A stretch of DNA of 64,000 bases. Source: Silene conica. Lineage: Eukaryota; Streptophyta; Magnoliopsida; Caryophyllales; Caryophyllaceae. Below, one piece after another: positions 54,361 through 64,000 of this stretch. Position numbers and translations under genes: made by a program. Where the stretch lies: contig CM055312.2 in NCBI GenBank assembly GCA_029255685.2, forward strand, positions 67,312,292 to 67,376,291, given 5' to 3'. The number at the start of each line of letters is the position of its first letter. Position 1 is the stretch's first letter. The notes under the pieces were generated by a model. It was not told the DNA's origin. It saw only the letters and a program-made list of their open reading frames with translations, and made no database searches.

Positions 54361-57300
54361 TCAAAGCAATTCTCTAAGACTCTTAACAAAGCTGTTAATG
54401 TAAGACTCTTCAATTCCTTCTTTGAACAACAATTCCCTCCATTTAGCATTGTTAGCCTTAAGTTCTTTCCCAACTTTCCCTTCTAAGTCCATCACCAACT
54501 CGACCGCCTTTTGAAGGGCTTCTTTATAGAAGAAGTCGTCGTTCTCCCCCTTCTCAACCTCGACAGCAACCTTCATATCAACGCTCATTAGTCTCGCATT
54601 TATGTATTGATCAAGGTTTAGTGGAATGAGTACAAGTTGACACCCTCCCATCAGTGCTTCCGATAGAGAACCCGTCCCACAATGAGACACAAAGCATCCT
54701 ACAGAAGGATGTTGCACGATTTGTGGTTGTGGGACCCAATCCCCGCGCACCATTCCTCTTCCTTTTGTCCTCTCTATGAAACCTTCGGGTAAGGCCGCCT
54801 CTATTGTTTCATAGCCTGCTGGCGGCTTTATGGCCGCTATAAAAGGCTTACCTGTCGAATAAAAAATGATACATTAGGATTGCTCCATCAATTTTACATT
54901 GTACTCCCTAAATGCCGAATAGATTGAGAAATAACTCATAGTAAATATCCAAATGTTTTATCATCGTCTACAAATTTATAACTACACCTAATAAAATTAA
55001 CCCGAAATTATCTGAACTGGCCACGCGTGAGCCGTGAAGCCACCTGATTGACCGTTTTAAGTTTAACGGGGCTAATTACAACCGACCATACGCTCCATAC
55101 ACAATAAAACAGAATTTTAGTATAATAAAAATTCAGACTTTTCTTGCTCTATTGTAATCATTTATACCACGCATTGATGTACTCCATACTATTTTAGAAT
55201 TGAGTTTTTCTCACTAATACCCTTCAACGTTCACATTTTTTGAGGTATATCCATCTTTTTTCGGTTAAAAAATTACAGTCTTACCAAAAATTATTTGTGG
55301 TCAAAGTTTTCTTAAAAAAACATGGGTCCATCTTTGAAAACGAAAACATTATGAAATCTCTTTATAGTGAGTTTAGGAGCCAAGATAGTATTTTTAAATT
55401 TGGATTTGGATCAATTTGCTTCTTTGACAAACTTATTATACAAATTCTTATTTGTAACAGACATATTCGTCACAAGTTTGTGACGGGTCAAATATTATCC
55501 ATGTAAGAAGAAAAAGACAAACACTTTGTAATTCTCTAGACTTGTCCTATCCACACAAGTGGGAGCTTTCCAACTCGTCGTAAGTTCACAAAGGAGACTT
55601 ATTGAACTTATTAGACTTGGATTTGGAAATCCAACCAAATTCAAGTAAAGTTAAAATAATAATCTCATTTGAAATCCACCCTTCAACCCCTTATTTGCAA
55701 ATCCTTATTTTACTTTGTTACATTCCAAATGAGACATTTCAAATTAAATTTATATTGTCAAATACTCTCTTAAACGAAAAGGACTGTAGAAATGGAATAC
55801 TCAGTATAATCTTATTTCTTTGTCTCATAAGTACGAGTACTTGTATTTCTATTTCAATCTTTATTGACTTAGTACGGAGTACTATTTTTGGAGAGACATA
55901 ACTAGGGATGTCAATGGGGCGGGTCTTGGCGGGTCTCGCCCTGCACCCGCCCCACGTGGGGCGGGTGTGGGTAATGATTTGGTGGGTCGTGGGGCGGGAT
56001 GGTTTTCAAACGCATCATTCGTCGCGGGTCGCGGGGCGGGTGCGGGTATCACATGAGACCCGCCCCATACCCACCCCGCCCCACACCCACCCCGCTCGCC
56101 CCGCCCCACATGTCCCCGCCCCGCTTATACCCACCTAATAAATAATAATATCTTATAGTAATATATATAGATAAAAAAATATAACTTAAAAGATTAAAAA
56201 AACTTTTTATAAATAAGTAACCCCTACCCAGTAGTCTAATCAGGCCCAAACAAGTAAGTAACTTCTACCCAATAGTCGAATAAGGCAATAATCACTAGTT
56301 CACTACTCAGTATTCCGTATTTGGGCTGCTGTTTGTGCATGTGTTTCGTGGTATATTTGTATGTAAAAACGTTTCATGGCTCAACGAACTCTTGTTAATT
56401 GAATGTTAAGGCATTTTGCGAAAACTTATTTGTATAAGTAGTACGACTAGTATATTTTAGATTCACGATTACATTTCTTGAGGGGCTAGGCGGGTCAACG
56501 GGTCCCCGCGGGGCGGGGACGGTTTTGAAAGCTTCAACCCACCGCGGGTCGCGGGGCGGGTGCGGGTGTACATTAAAAGTTCGCGGGGCGGGCGCGGGTT
56601 GACTCCCCTCCGCACCCGCCCCGTCCCATTGACATCCCTAGACATAACTTCGCAAATACCTAAATAGTATGTCTAGGAACCTAGAATTGGAATTGAATTT
56701 ATAATTGAGACATTTCAAATATTCCAAATCCCTAGAATCTAAAATTGGACCCAATTTCCCATCCGTTCCAACCTAGTAGAAATTTGAGGTTCTCAGATTC
56801 ATACTATAGACTTCCTCCATTTTTATCCAAATAGCATATTTGGTTTTTGTACTATTCATAAATCAACCTTTAATTTCAATTTTCTCTCAATACATAAGAA
56901 AAAATATATTTATGTGAGATCTTGTTTAAATCGTCTTTACGAGTTCATTGAAAATATATAATTTTTATAATTTTAACAAATACGCAGCTAAAGATATGAA
57001 GAACGTAAAATGTGCGTTGACAAACGTGAAAAAGGTAAATATGCTATTTGGATTAAAATGGAGAAAGCAGTAGTTATTTCAATTTCATCACTATTTACGT
57101 CTTTTTTGTCATACAAATCACAACATTTTATAATAATGACATTTTTTCGATAGCGAATATGTTTCGTGATAATTTTTTTTTCAAATGACAAAATTTCCAT
57201 GTCCCGCCCAATTCCAATTTAACGGATTTTCCAAAAGAACTCTTGGAATTAGATTTGAAAGTGATTTCAAATAATTTGGTTTCTATAATTGAAATATTGA

Positions 57301-59942
57301 AGATAAAATTTTATGTTTGGATAGAAAAAGTGAAAGGGAAAGGGAGAGGAGAGGAGAGGAGGATATTTTAATACAATTTTTCTTTAAATTTTGTTAATTG
57401 TGGAGAGATTTTAATTAGCTAAAAATAGAGAAAATAGATTACTCTAACTCTCTCCCCTTTTATTTCTTTCCATCAATCTCCTACTTTTTCTCCCTTTCCT
57501 TTCCTTTCATTTCCTTTCCTTCTAAATTTCTCGATCCAAATCCACCTTAAATGTCCTATATGTATCATTATTCACTTGTACACTTTCTAGTTGAATGTGC
57601 AAATTAAACTGTTGAGATCTTTGTACTTATCGATATCATTTCTGACGATTCATAATATGGAGATATCAGTCACAAACTCGTAATGTATTAAACTTGGTTT
57701 GATAAATAACAGATTAATTTCAGCCTAAGCAGATTGTAACGGCGGATTATAAATGACAGATTTAAACAAAAGGTTTGACTAACATATTATAATTAAAAAA
57801 ATTAATTTGAGTGTTTGATAACTAGGAGATTACAATTAGTAGATTACTAGTTTTCTTTGTAAGATGTAATAAAATTTTCTAGTTTACATTATACTAACAA
57901 AACAATACGCAACATATTGTCAAATCAGCAGATTTCATGAGAAACGGTATCTCAATAATTTAGTGGGAGACATAATAGAAAAACAAAAACTTCAGTGGGC
58001 ATCTCACCCATTATGCGAGAGGTTTCTTAATAACGCTATTTTCTGACATTTTTGTCTTGTAATATAAAATATTAACTTCATATATGTTGTTTACCAATCA
58101 CTCAAAATAGTTGATTATTGACTGATCAAACATGTTAAAAGCCCTAAATCTGCAAATATGTCGTTTATCAAACAAAACCTAGATATTATCAAATGTTTAG
58201 ATAAGACAAATGACCATCATAAATAAATAGGGGGGGGGGGGGGTTGCAACCTTCTCTCTTCCTTATCTAAGACCATCCCCAAGCAAGGTCAACCGGGTCG
58301 CGATCTTGTTGGGGCGTCTTAATTACCTAATTAACAAGACCTTAGACGATAATTAGCGCGACCATGAATAAGTCGGGGTCAATTGGTGATCCTGAACAAA
58401 AAGAGGTCACCATTTGGTGACCTTTCACGTGACAATACACGATTGGTTTACAAATATAACTTATTTTTAATATTTAGTAAATAATAATAATTAAAAGAGT
58501 AAGAGAGGGATTTTGTGGGATAGAGAATGTAGAAAATGATTGGGCAGGTTGGAAAGTGGAAAATTGATTGGGTTGGTGACTTAGGTCGTGACCTTCTGCT
58601 TGGGAGGGTATAAGAGGGTTAAAATAAATAAGGTGAGATTAAAAGTTAATAAATTGGTGACTCGATTACGACGACCTTCTGCTTGGGGATGATCTTACCG
58701 CTCACTAAATTAGTATATATCGGGTGTGCCGTTAACACAAATAAATGAAGCAAAAACAAAAAAATATTTTAATCAGTTATGAAAAAAGAATGTAAAAAGA
58801 AGTGAGGAAGAAAAAGTTAGATATTACTCAAATACAAATTCTTATTTGCAACGGCACTATCCGTCGCAAACTTGTGACGGATACCGTTTTCTCTCACAAA
58901 ATACCCACTTTTTCTCTGTCTGCAATACTATTCATGTGGTCCCCTTTCTCCACTAACTCATTTTATATCCATTTTACCTCACAAAATATCCGTCATAAAT
59001 AATAACCCGTCGCAAGCAGGACTTACTATTACTCAAATAACAATTACCTGTGAGCTCGAGTCCAAGGACAAGTTCGTCCAATTGGTCCTTTTCAATGGAC
59101 GCTTCACTCCCAAGTGCACAATAAACCACAGTGCCATGACCGAAGCCGTTTAACCAATCATCGAAAAATTTATCTAATTTAGAAGTCGGGGGATCCGGAA
59201 ACAAAAAACCCGCTAGTAAAACGGGTTTACCAAGGTGTTTCTGAAGAAAGTCAGCATAAGCTCCCTCCGTCTCCCTACAACTTCTAAACCCAATAGCTAC
59301 ACTATCTTGAATCCCCAAGTCTTGCTTTTCTAAGAACGTCATTCCGTTTCCAAAATCACTCGAAAACACCCTCGCCGTGGTCCGCGCCTCGGAAGGCCGG
59401 AACTTTATCGGGCTCGGAAACCCGGGTGGTGGTTCGATAAGATCACCCTCCTTAAGCCGGTGGTTCAATGGTAAGTTCCTTGCTTGTAAGCTGCAATAAG
59501 CGAACATTGATACGTAAAATACAGCATAATAAACGGGTTTAACCCCGTGTTTTCGGGCTACTTGGGGGACCCACTCAGGAGAGTCGAAAAATAAAAAGTC
59601 GGGTTTGAGTTGAGCCAGATATGAGTCAAGTTGGTCTTGAGTCAAGTCTCGAGCGGTCATTATTTTAACCCGGTCGGATGGGTGGACATCATTAGTAGAC
59701 TCGGCACCAGCTGGTAGGCCGTCAACGGGTGGTACTTTAATAGGATAGAATGTAACATAATCTGGGTGTTGGTTGGTAGAGGCTAATTTTTGTTGGTTTT
59801 TGGTTGGGAGGAGAAATGAGATAATGTGACCTCTTTGGGCTAATTTGTTGGCTAAGTGGAGGTATGAATTGAAGTGGCCAATAGCAAACCAAGGGTACAT
59901 TGCTATGTGCAAAGGTTTGCTATCTTGAGGAGGAGGAGACAT
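54361..59942 (-). CDS. UDP-glycosyltransferase gene 2 (UGT79-like), two exons
   Basis: Paralog of UGT gene 1. Exon 1 is 59942-59048, exon 2 is 54851-54361, GT...AG, phase 1; 461 aa plus stop, the same length and split as gene 1. I start at [18 protein letters not shown] because the upstream Met codons lie in the likely promoter/5' UTR. The catalytic-His region is HIAMYPWFAIGHFNSYL. Exon 2 has GKPFIAAIKPP, then the PSPG box from WVPQPQIVQHPSVGC through SHCGTGSLSEA to LDQ. It probably glycosylates an already glycosylated small molecule, as in the UGT79 group; the acceptor is unknown. The intron is 4.2 kb and holds a hAT element and several MITEs. No stop or frameshift was seen. Confidence 0.9.
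55903..56640. mobile_element. GC-rich non-autonomous hAT element, copy 1 (in UGT2 intron)
   Basis: TIRs TAGGGATGTCAATGG and CCATTGACATCCCTA; 8-bp TSD GACATAAC at 55895-55902 and 56641-56648. TAGGG ends with an 8-bp TSD identify the hAT superfamily. Both ends are GC-rich inverted repeats (GGGGCGGGT/ACCCGCCCC) around an AT-rich centre. A G-box CACGTG lies at 55953-55958 in a GC-rich palindrome. Confidence 0.9.
57316..57540. mobile_element. Foldback MITE with purine/pyrimidine arms
   Basis: TTTGGATAGAAAAAGTG with AGGGAAAGGGAG at the left; inverted CTCCCTTTCC...TCGATCCAAA at the right. Non-coding. TSD not resolved. Confidence 0.5.
58268..58697. mobile_element. MITE with TIR TAAGACCATCCCCAAGCA
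   Basis: Left end TAAGACCATCCCCAAGCA, right end TGCTTGGGGATGATCTTA, inverted with one mismatch, about 430 bp. Inner GGTGACC/GGTCACC motifs recur. No ORF. Confidence 0.65.
58843..59030. mobile_element. MITE of the CCGTCACAAG family next to the UGT2 splice donor
   Basis: Left arm AAATTCTTATTTGCAACGG and inverted right arm CCCGTCGCAAGCAGGACTT flank a ~185-bp insert. The direct repeat ATTACTCAAATA on both sides suggests the target duplication. The right edge is about 20-30 bp from the exon 1 donor at 59047. Relatives lie at about 55437, 61780, 62700-62980 and 63900. Confidence 0.55.
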
Positions 59943-60037
59943 GCTTGCTTTGTTGTACTTGTTTGATAAAGAAATTTTTGTAATGATATTTGTGTTGCAT
60001 CTACTTAATAGAAATAGGAGTACCATCAAATAGAAGT

Positions 60038-60046
60038 TATATATAG
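60038..60046 (-). promoter_or_regulatory. Candidate TATA box of UGT gene 2
   Basis: TATATATAA on the minus strand about 96 bp before the ATG at 59942. hAT copy 2 begins about 100 bp further upstream. Confidence 0.5.
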
Positions 60047-60147
60047 ATTCAATAAGAGGCTACATTGTGCAATTCCATAAATTAGAGCATGTAACTTGTT
60101 AAATCATGTAGGGTCTGAGGTCTGACTTGCAAAGGGGTACTCGAAAG

Positions 60148-60856
60148 TAGGGATGTCAATGTGGCGGGTCTTGGCGGGTCTCGCCCCGCCCCCGCCCCAC
60201 GTGGGACGGGTGTGGGTAATGATTTGGTGGGTCGTGGGGCGGGGATGATTTTCAAACGCATCATTCGTCGCGGGTCGCGGGGCGGGTGCGGGTATCACAT
60301 GAGACCCGCCCCATACCCACCCCGCCCCACACCCACCCCGCTCGCCCCGCCCCACATGTCCCCGCACCCACCTAATAAATAATAATATCTAATAGTAATA
60401 TATATAGATACAAAAATATAACTTAAAAGATTAAAAAAAAACATTTAATAAATAAGTAACCCCTATCTAGTAGTTCAATCAGGCCCAAACAAGTAAGTAA
60501 CTTCTACCCAATAGTTCAATAAGGCAATAATCACTAGCTCACTACTCAGTATCCCGTATTTAGGCTGCTGTTTGTGCATGTGTTTCGTGGTATATTTGTA
60601 TGTAAAACCGTTTCATGGCTCAACGGACTATTGTTAATTGAATGTTAAGACATTTTGCGAAAACTTGTTTGTATAAGTAGTACGACTAATATATTTTAGA
60701 TTCGATTTACATTTCTTGAGGAGTTAGGCGAGTCAAGGTTTTGAAAGGTTCAACCCGCCGCGGGTCGCGGGGCGGGCGCGGGTTTACATTAAAAGTTCGC
60801 GGGGCGGGCGCGGGTTGACCCCCCTCCGCACCCGTCCCGCCCCATTGACATCCCTA
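60148..60856. mobile_element. GC-rich non-autonomous hAT element, copy 2 (UGT2 promoter)
   Basis: TIRs as copy 1; 8-bp TSD CTCGAAAG at 60140-60147 and 60857-60864. 709 bp, slightly shorter and more diverged than copies 1 and 3. Its G-box CACGTG at 60198-60203 is about 255 bp upstream of the UGT2 start codon. Confidence 0.9.
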
Positions 60857-60864
60857 CTCGAAAG

Positions 60865-61807
60865 TCCCTCAAGTGAGGCTATTCCATATTGATAGGAGAG
60901 AAGAATAATTATCAGTTTATAAGGTAAGGGGTTACTCTTTCTATTAGCAATTGATTTTAGAATGGAACGTTTATATTGTGGACTATTTCTCAACATGTTA
61001 ACTTATAAAGTGGTATAAGACTGTCGTATAGAAGAACAACTATTTCTCAACATGTTGGCTTATCGTGTATATTGGAACCGTTCTTTTTAACCAATTTGTT
61101 CAACCCAATCATCTCCACGTTTGTTTACCAATTTGATTGTTTTGCCGACTTATTTGTAGCGCAAATTCTATTTTACGACGACTGTACATGCAATCAGTAA
61201 AAAAGTGATCACCTTTTGATAAGTAATAATCATTTTTGAATAAATAGTGACCATTTTTTTTGTTTAGAAAATGACCTAGTTTTTAAAAGTGATCCCTACT
61301 TATTAAGAAAATGTTTAGTTTTTAACATAAAATGATCATATTTTGATAAAAAAATCCATAAAATAAGATTATCGTATAGAAAAACAACTATATTTGTAGA
61401 TAGTTTTTCGTGGAGTATTTAATACCATGGAGGAAAAAAAAAGTAGGTACAATGAGAGGCCACATTTTTATCAGTTGTTGTACCATGTGGAGTAGAATGC
61501 CTAAACGTATCCCCTTTTTTGGGATTGCTGCGCTTTCAATGGCTATAACTATAAGCACCTTCCATGACAAAAAAAAACTATAAGCACCTTGACCTACCAC
61601 CGTCACATTATGATTTTACACAAATTCACATTACCTAAGACGTCGTTTTTCAAAAGTTGAAGGTAGATACTGTCTCTTTCAGAATATATGAATGACTTGT
61701 ATTTTTTCTCACTTGTTTTATTGTGAGTATTCGTCACAAGCAAGCAAGACACTTTGATGATTTTAATATACAAATTCTCATTAAAGACAAACATTATCCG
61801 TCATAAG
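60865..61807. other. Intergenic stretch upstream of UGT gene 2, no gene seen
   Basis: Contains AAAAGTGATCAC-type repeats (61190-61350) like those at 36890-37100, and the left part of a CCGTCACAAG-family MITE (about 61740-61807) into which hAT copy 3 is inserted. Confidence 0.5.
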
Positions 61808-62548
61808 TAGGGACGTCAATGGGGCGGGTCTTGGCGGGTCTCGCCCCGCACCCGCCCCACGTGGGGCGGGTGTGGGTAATGATTTGGTGGGTCGTGGGAC
61901 GGGGATGGTTTTCAAACGCATCATTCGTCGCGGGTCGCGGGGCGGGTGCGGGTATCACATGAGACCCGCCCCATACCCACCCCGCCCCACACCCACCCCG
62001 CTCGCCCCGCCCCACATGTCCCCGCCCCGCTTATACCCACCTAATAAATAATAATATCTTATAGTAATATATATAGATACAAAAATATAACTTAAAAGAT
62101 TAAAAAAACTTTTTATAAATAAGTAACCCCTACCCAGTAGTCTAATCAGGCCCAAACAAGTAAGTAACTTCTACCCAATAGTCGAATAAGGCAATAATCA
62201 CTAGTTCACTACTCAGTATTCCGTATTTGGGCTGCTGTTTGTGCATGTGTTTCGTGGTATATTTGTATGTAAAAACGTTTCATGGCTCAACGAACTCTTG
62301 TTAATTGAATGTTAAGGCATTTTGCGAAAACTTATTTGTATAAGTAGTACGACTAGTATATTTTAGATTCACGATTTACATTTCTTGAGGGGCTAGGCGG
62401 GTTAACGGGTCCCCGAGGGGCGGGGACGGTTTTGAAAGCTTCGACCCACCGCGGGTCGCGGGGCGGGTGCGGGTGTACATTAAAAGTTCGCGGGGCGGGC
62501 GCGGGTTGACCCCCCTCCGCACCCGCCCCGCCCCATTTGACATCCCTA
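61808..62548. mobile_element. GC-rich non-autonomous hAT element, copy 3
   Basis: TAGGGACGTCAATGG ... CATCCCTA with 8-bp TSD GTCATAAG at 61800-61807 and 62549-62556. Very similar to copy 1. G-box at 61858-61863. The target is itself a MITE of the CCGTCACAAG family. Confidence 0.9.
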
Positions 62549-62556
62549 GTCATAAG

Positions 62557-63373
62557 TTGCAAACGGATTGTGAGTTTCTCACAAAATAGAAGTGACAAAA
62601 CTCATTAAATGCTCGATTTTCTCCCACTTTTCTTCCCACTTGCGTAGTAACTAGTGAGAAACATATTCATCTTCAGCTTGCGATGAATACTATCTGTCAC
62701 AAGCAAGACTCATTGATTTTAAGAAGATGAATAAGAATTATGAATGTTTAGGTTCACTATTGGTTCTCCCTTTAAGTCTTTGTGTTTTTCAGTAAATCTT
62801 GTTTGTGATGGATATATCCGTTATAAGTTGAATACGGATAATATCCTCTCACAACAAAAACAAGACAAGTGGGAGGACAAGTGGAAGAAACAAAGCATTT
62901 TTGGGTCGTGCCACTAGCATTTTGTAAGAGGACACTATTCGTCTTCAGTTTGTGACACATAATATCCATTTTCAATGAAAATTTGTGTTATTTGGAACCT
63001 AAATTTCGATACATTTAGGGCTAAATTTAAGGTTAACCAATATATAAAAAAATGTCCTTTTGAATAGAACGTACGTATGGCTTAAAATACTTTGATCTTG
63101 TGTCACTTAAAGCAATGAAATTAATATTTGGCCATGTTTATTTGTGGAACAAATAACCGATTTAACCCTATGTTCCATATAGAAATATTTGTTTTAGCAT
63201 AATTATAAGACTTGTATTTCATAACTTAAAACTTTTATTAGACTTTACCTTCACCTATAAACATGACTAAAAAAAAATCAGATCCAATTTTTTTATGTTT
63301 CTTAGGATCAATTTTCAAACTTTTGGAATTTTAATATAATTTTATAACTTATTTGAAGAGAAATGAATTAAAG
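62557..63373. other. MITE remnants and AT-rich DNA, no gene seen
   Basis: 62557-62720 is the right part of the MITE split by hAT copy 3, ending CTGTCACAAGCAAGACTC. 62795-62985 is another relative (GTGATGGATATATCCG ... CATTTTCAATGAAAAT). The rest is AT-rich. Confidence 0.45.
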
Positions 63374-63884
63374 TAATAATATCTAATATCTAATAGTAAT
63401 ATATATAAATAAAAAAATATAACTTAAAAGATTTAAAAAACTTTTAATAAATAAGTAATCTCTAGCCAGTAGTCCAATAAGGCTCAAACAAGTAAGTAAA
63501 TCCTACCTAGTAGTCCAATAAGGCAATAATCACTAGTTCACTACTCAGTATTCTGTATTTGGGCTGCTGTTTTTGCATGTGTTTCGTGGTATCTTTGTAT
63601 GTAAAACCGTTTCATGGCTCAACGGACTCTAGTTAATTGAAGGTTAAGGCATTTTGCGAAAACTTATTTGTATAAGTAGTACGACTAGTATATTTTAGAT
63701 TCACGATTTACATTTTTTGAGGAGTTAGGCGGGTCAACGGGTCCCCGCGGGGAGGGGACGGTTTTGAAGGGTTCAACCCGCCGCGGGTCGCGGGGCGTGT
63801 GCAAGTGCGCATTTATAGTTCGCGGGGCGGGCGCGGGTTGATCCCCCTCCGCACCCGCCCCGTCCCATCCCATTGACATCCCTA
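63374..63884. mobile_element. GC-rich hAT element, copy 4, left end missing
   Basis: Collinear with copies 1-3 from the AT-rich centre (AGTAATATATATA) to the CATCCCTA terminus at 63884, but the left GC-rich end and TIR are absent. The right GC-rich end is more mutated. Confidence 0.8.
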
Positions 63885-64000
63885 GTCGTGTCATTTGTAT
63901 TGTATGAGAGGGGACTACCCATCTTCAACTTGTGATGAATAATGTCGTCTTCAATAAGAATTTGTGTACGTGAGGACCCCTTCCCAATAAAAAAGTGACA

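Larger units (their letters stand above)
54852..59047 (-). other. Intron of UGT gene 2 (4196 bp)
   Basis: Donor GTAATT at 59047, acceptor GACAG ending at 54852 on the minus strand. It contains hAT copy 1 (55903-56640), MITEs at 57316-57540, 58268-58697 and about 58843-59030, and another CCGTCACAAG-type fragment at about 55437-55500. A 13-14-base G run lies at about 58231. Confidence 0.8.

Noticed and set aside
55882..56138. Pro/Arg/Gly-rich ORFs on both strands of the GC-rich hAT ends (also near 60100-60380 and 61794-62015)
   Set aside because: Low-complexity translation of GGGGCGGGT inverted repeats; all copies are non-autonomous DNA.
59943..60029. N-terminal extension of UGT2 beginning MMVLLFLL
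   Set aside because: It runs toward the TATA box, and UGTs of this group start close to HIAMYPW; the Met at 59942 is preferred.

Overview
This window looks like plant nuclear DNA from a eudicot, probably Caryophyllales or a relative; that placement is inferred from retrotransposon style and is not proven. It is AT-rich and packed with nested LTR retrotransposons, Helitrons, CACTA, hAT and MULE-type elements and MITEs. The only convincing host genes are two split UDP-glycosyltransferase genes on the minus strand, at 32122-36064 and 54361-59942. I saw no rRNA, tRNA or CRISPR.

Layout, left half. 1-11384: a Ty1/copia element of SIRE/Maximus type (plus strand) with gag, pol and an env-like ORF; its LTRs are nearly identical but its reading frames are broken. 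11385-12728 and 18245-18353: an old minus-strand copia element split by a complete Tnt1-like copia insertion (12729-18244, TSD GCACA). 18354-18577: a chromovirus LTR scrap. 18578-19221: a short Helitron. 19242-27372: a very young Athila-like element (identical 1581-bp LTRs, TSD ATCAC) that carries only gag-protease. 27368-31701: two related F-box-like reading frames set among CACTA-type ends, with a Tourist-like MITE.

Layout, right half. 32122-36064: UGT gene 1, with a Helitron in its intron. 36065-43150: AT-rich DNA with tandem repeats, a MULE-type MITE with 9-bp TSD, and Helitron ends. 43152-47503: a decayed minus-strand copia element. 47504-48106: a TRIM. 48100-52538: two Tekay-type chromovirus 3' halves joined head to head, with a solo TRIM LTR inside the right-hand LTR. 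52551-53402: a copia gag remnant. 54361-59942: UGT gene 2, with a 4.2-kb intron full of MITEs. 55903-63884: four copies of a GC-rich non-autonomous hAT family, one of them just upstream of UGT gene 2.

The two UGTs share intron position and phase and both predict 461 residues, so they are tandem paralogs of the glycoside-extending (UGT79-like) group. The most unusual signals are short dyad-symmetric boxes with the core TCGACCGA/TCGGTCGA placed at fixed helical spacing. They occur as pairs exactly 21 bp apart, nine distinct pairs, through the Athila-like element. They also occur as 19/21-bp arrays in the LTRs of the unrelated Tekay-type elements. A second signal is a run of four hairpins in the SIRE-type LTR leader with different stems but the same loop. 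Neither is explained by coding or standard retroelement anatomy.
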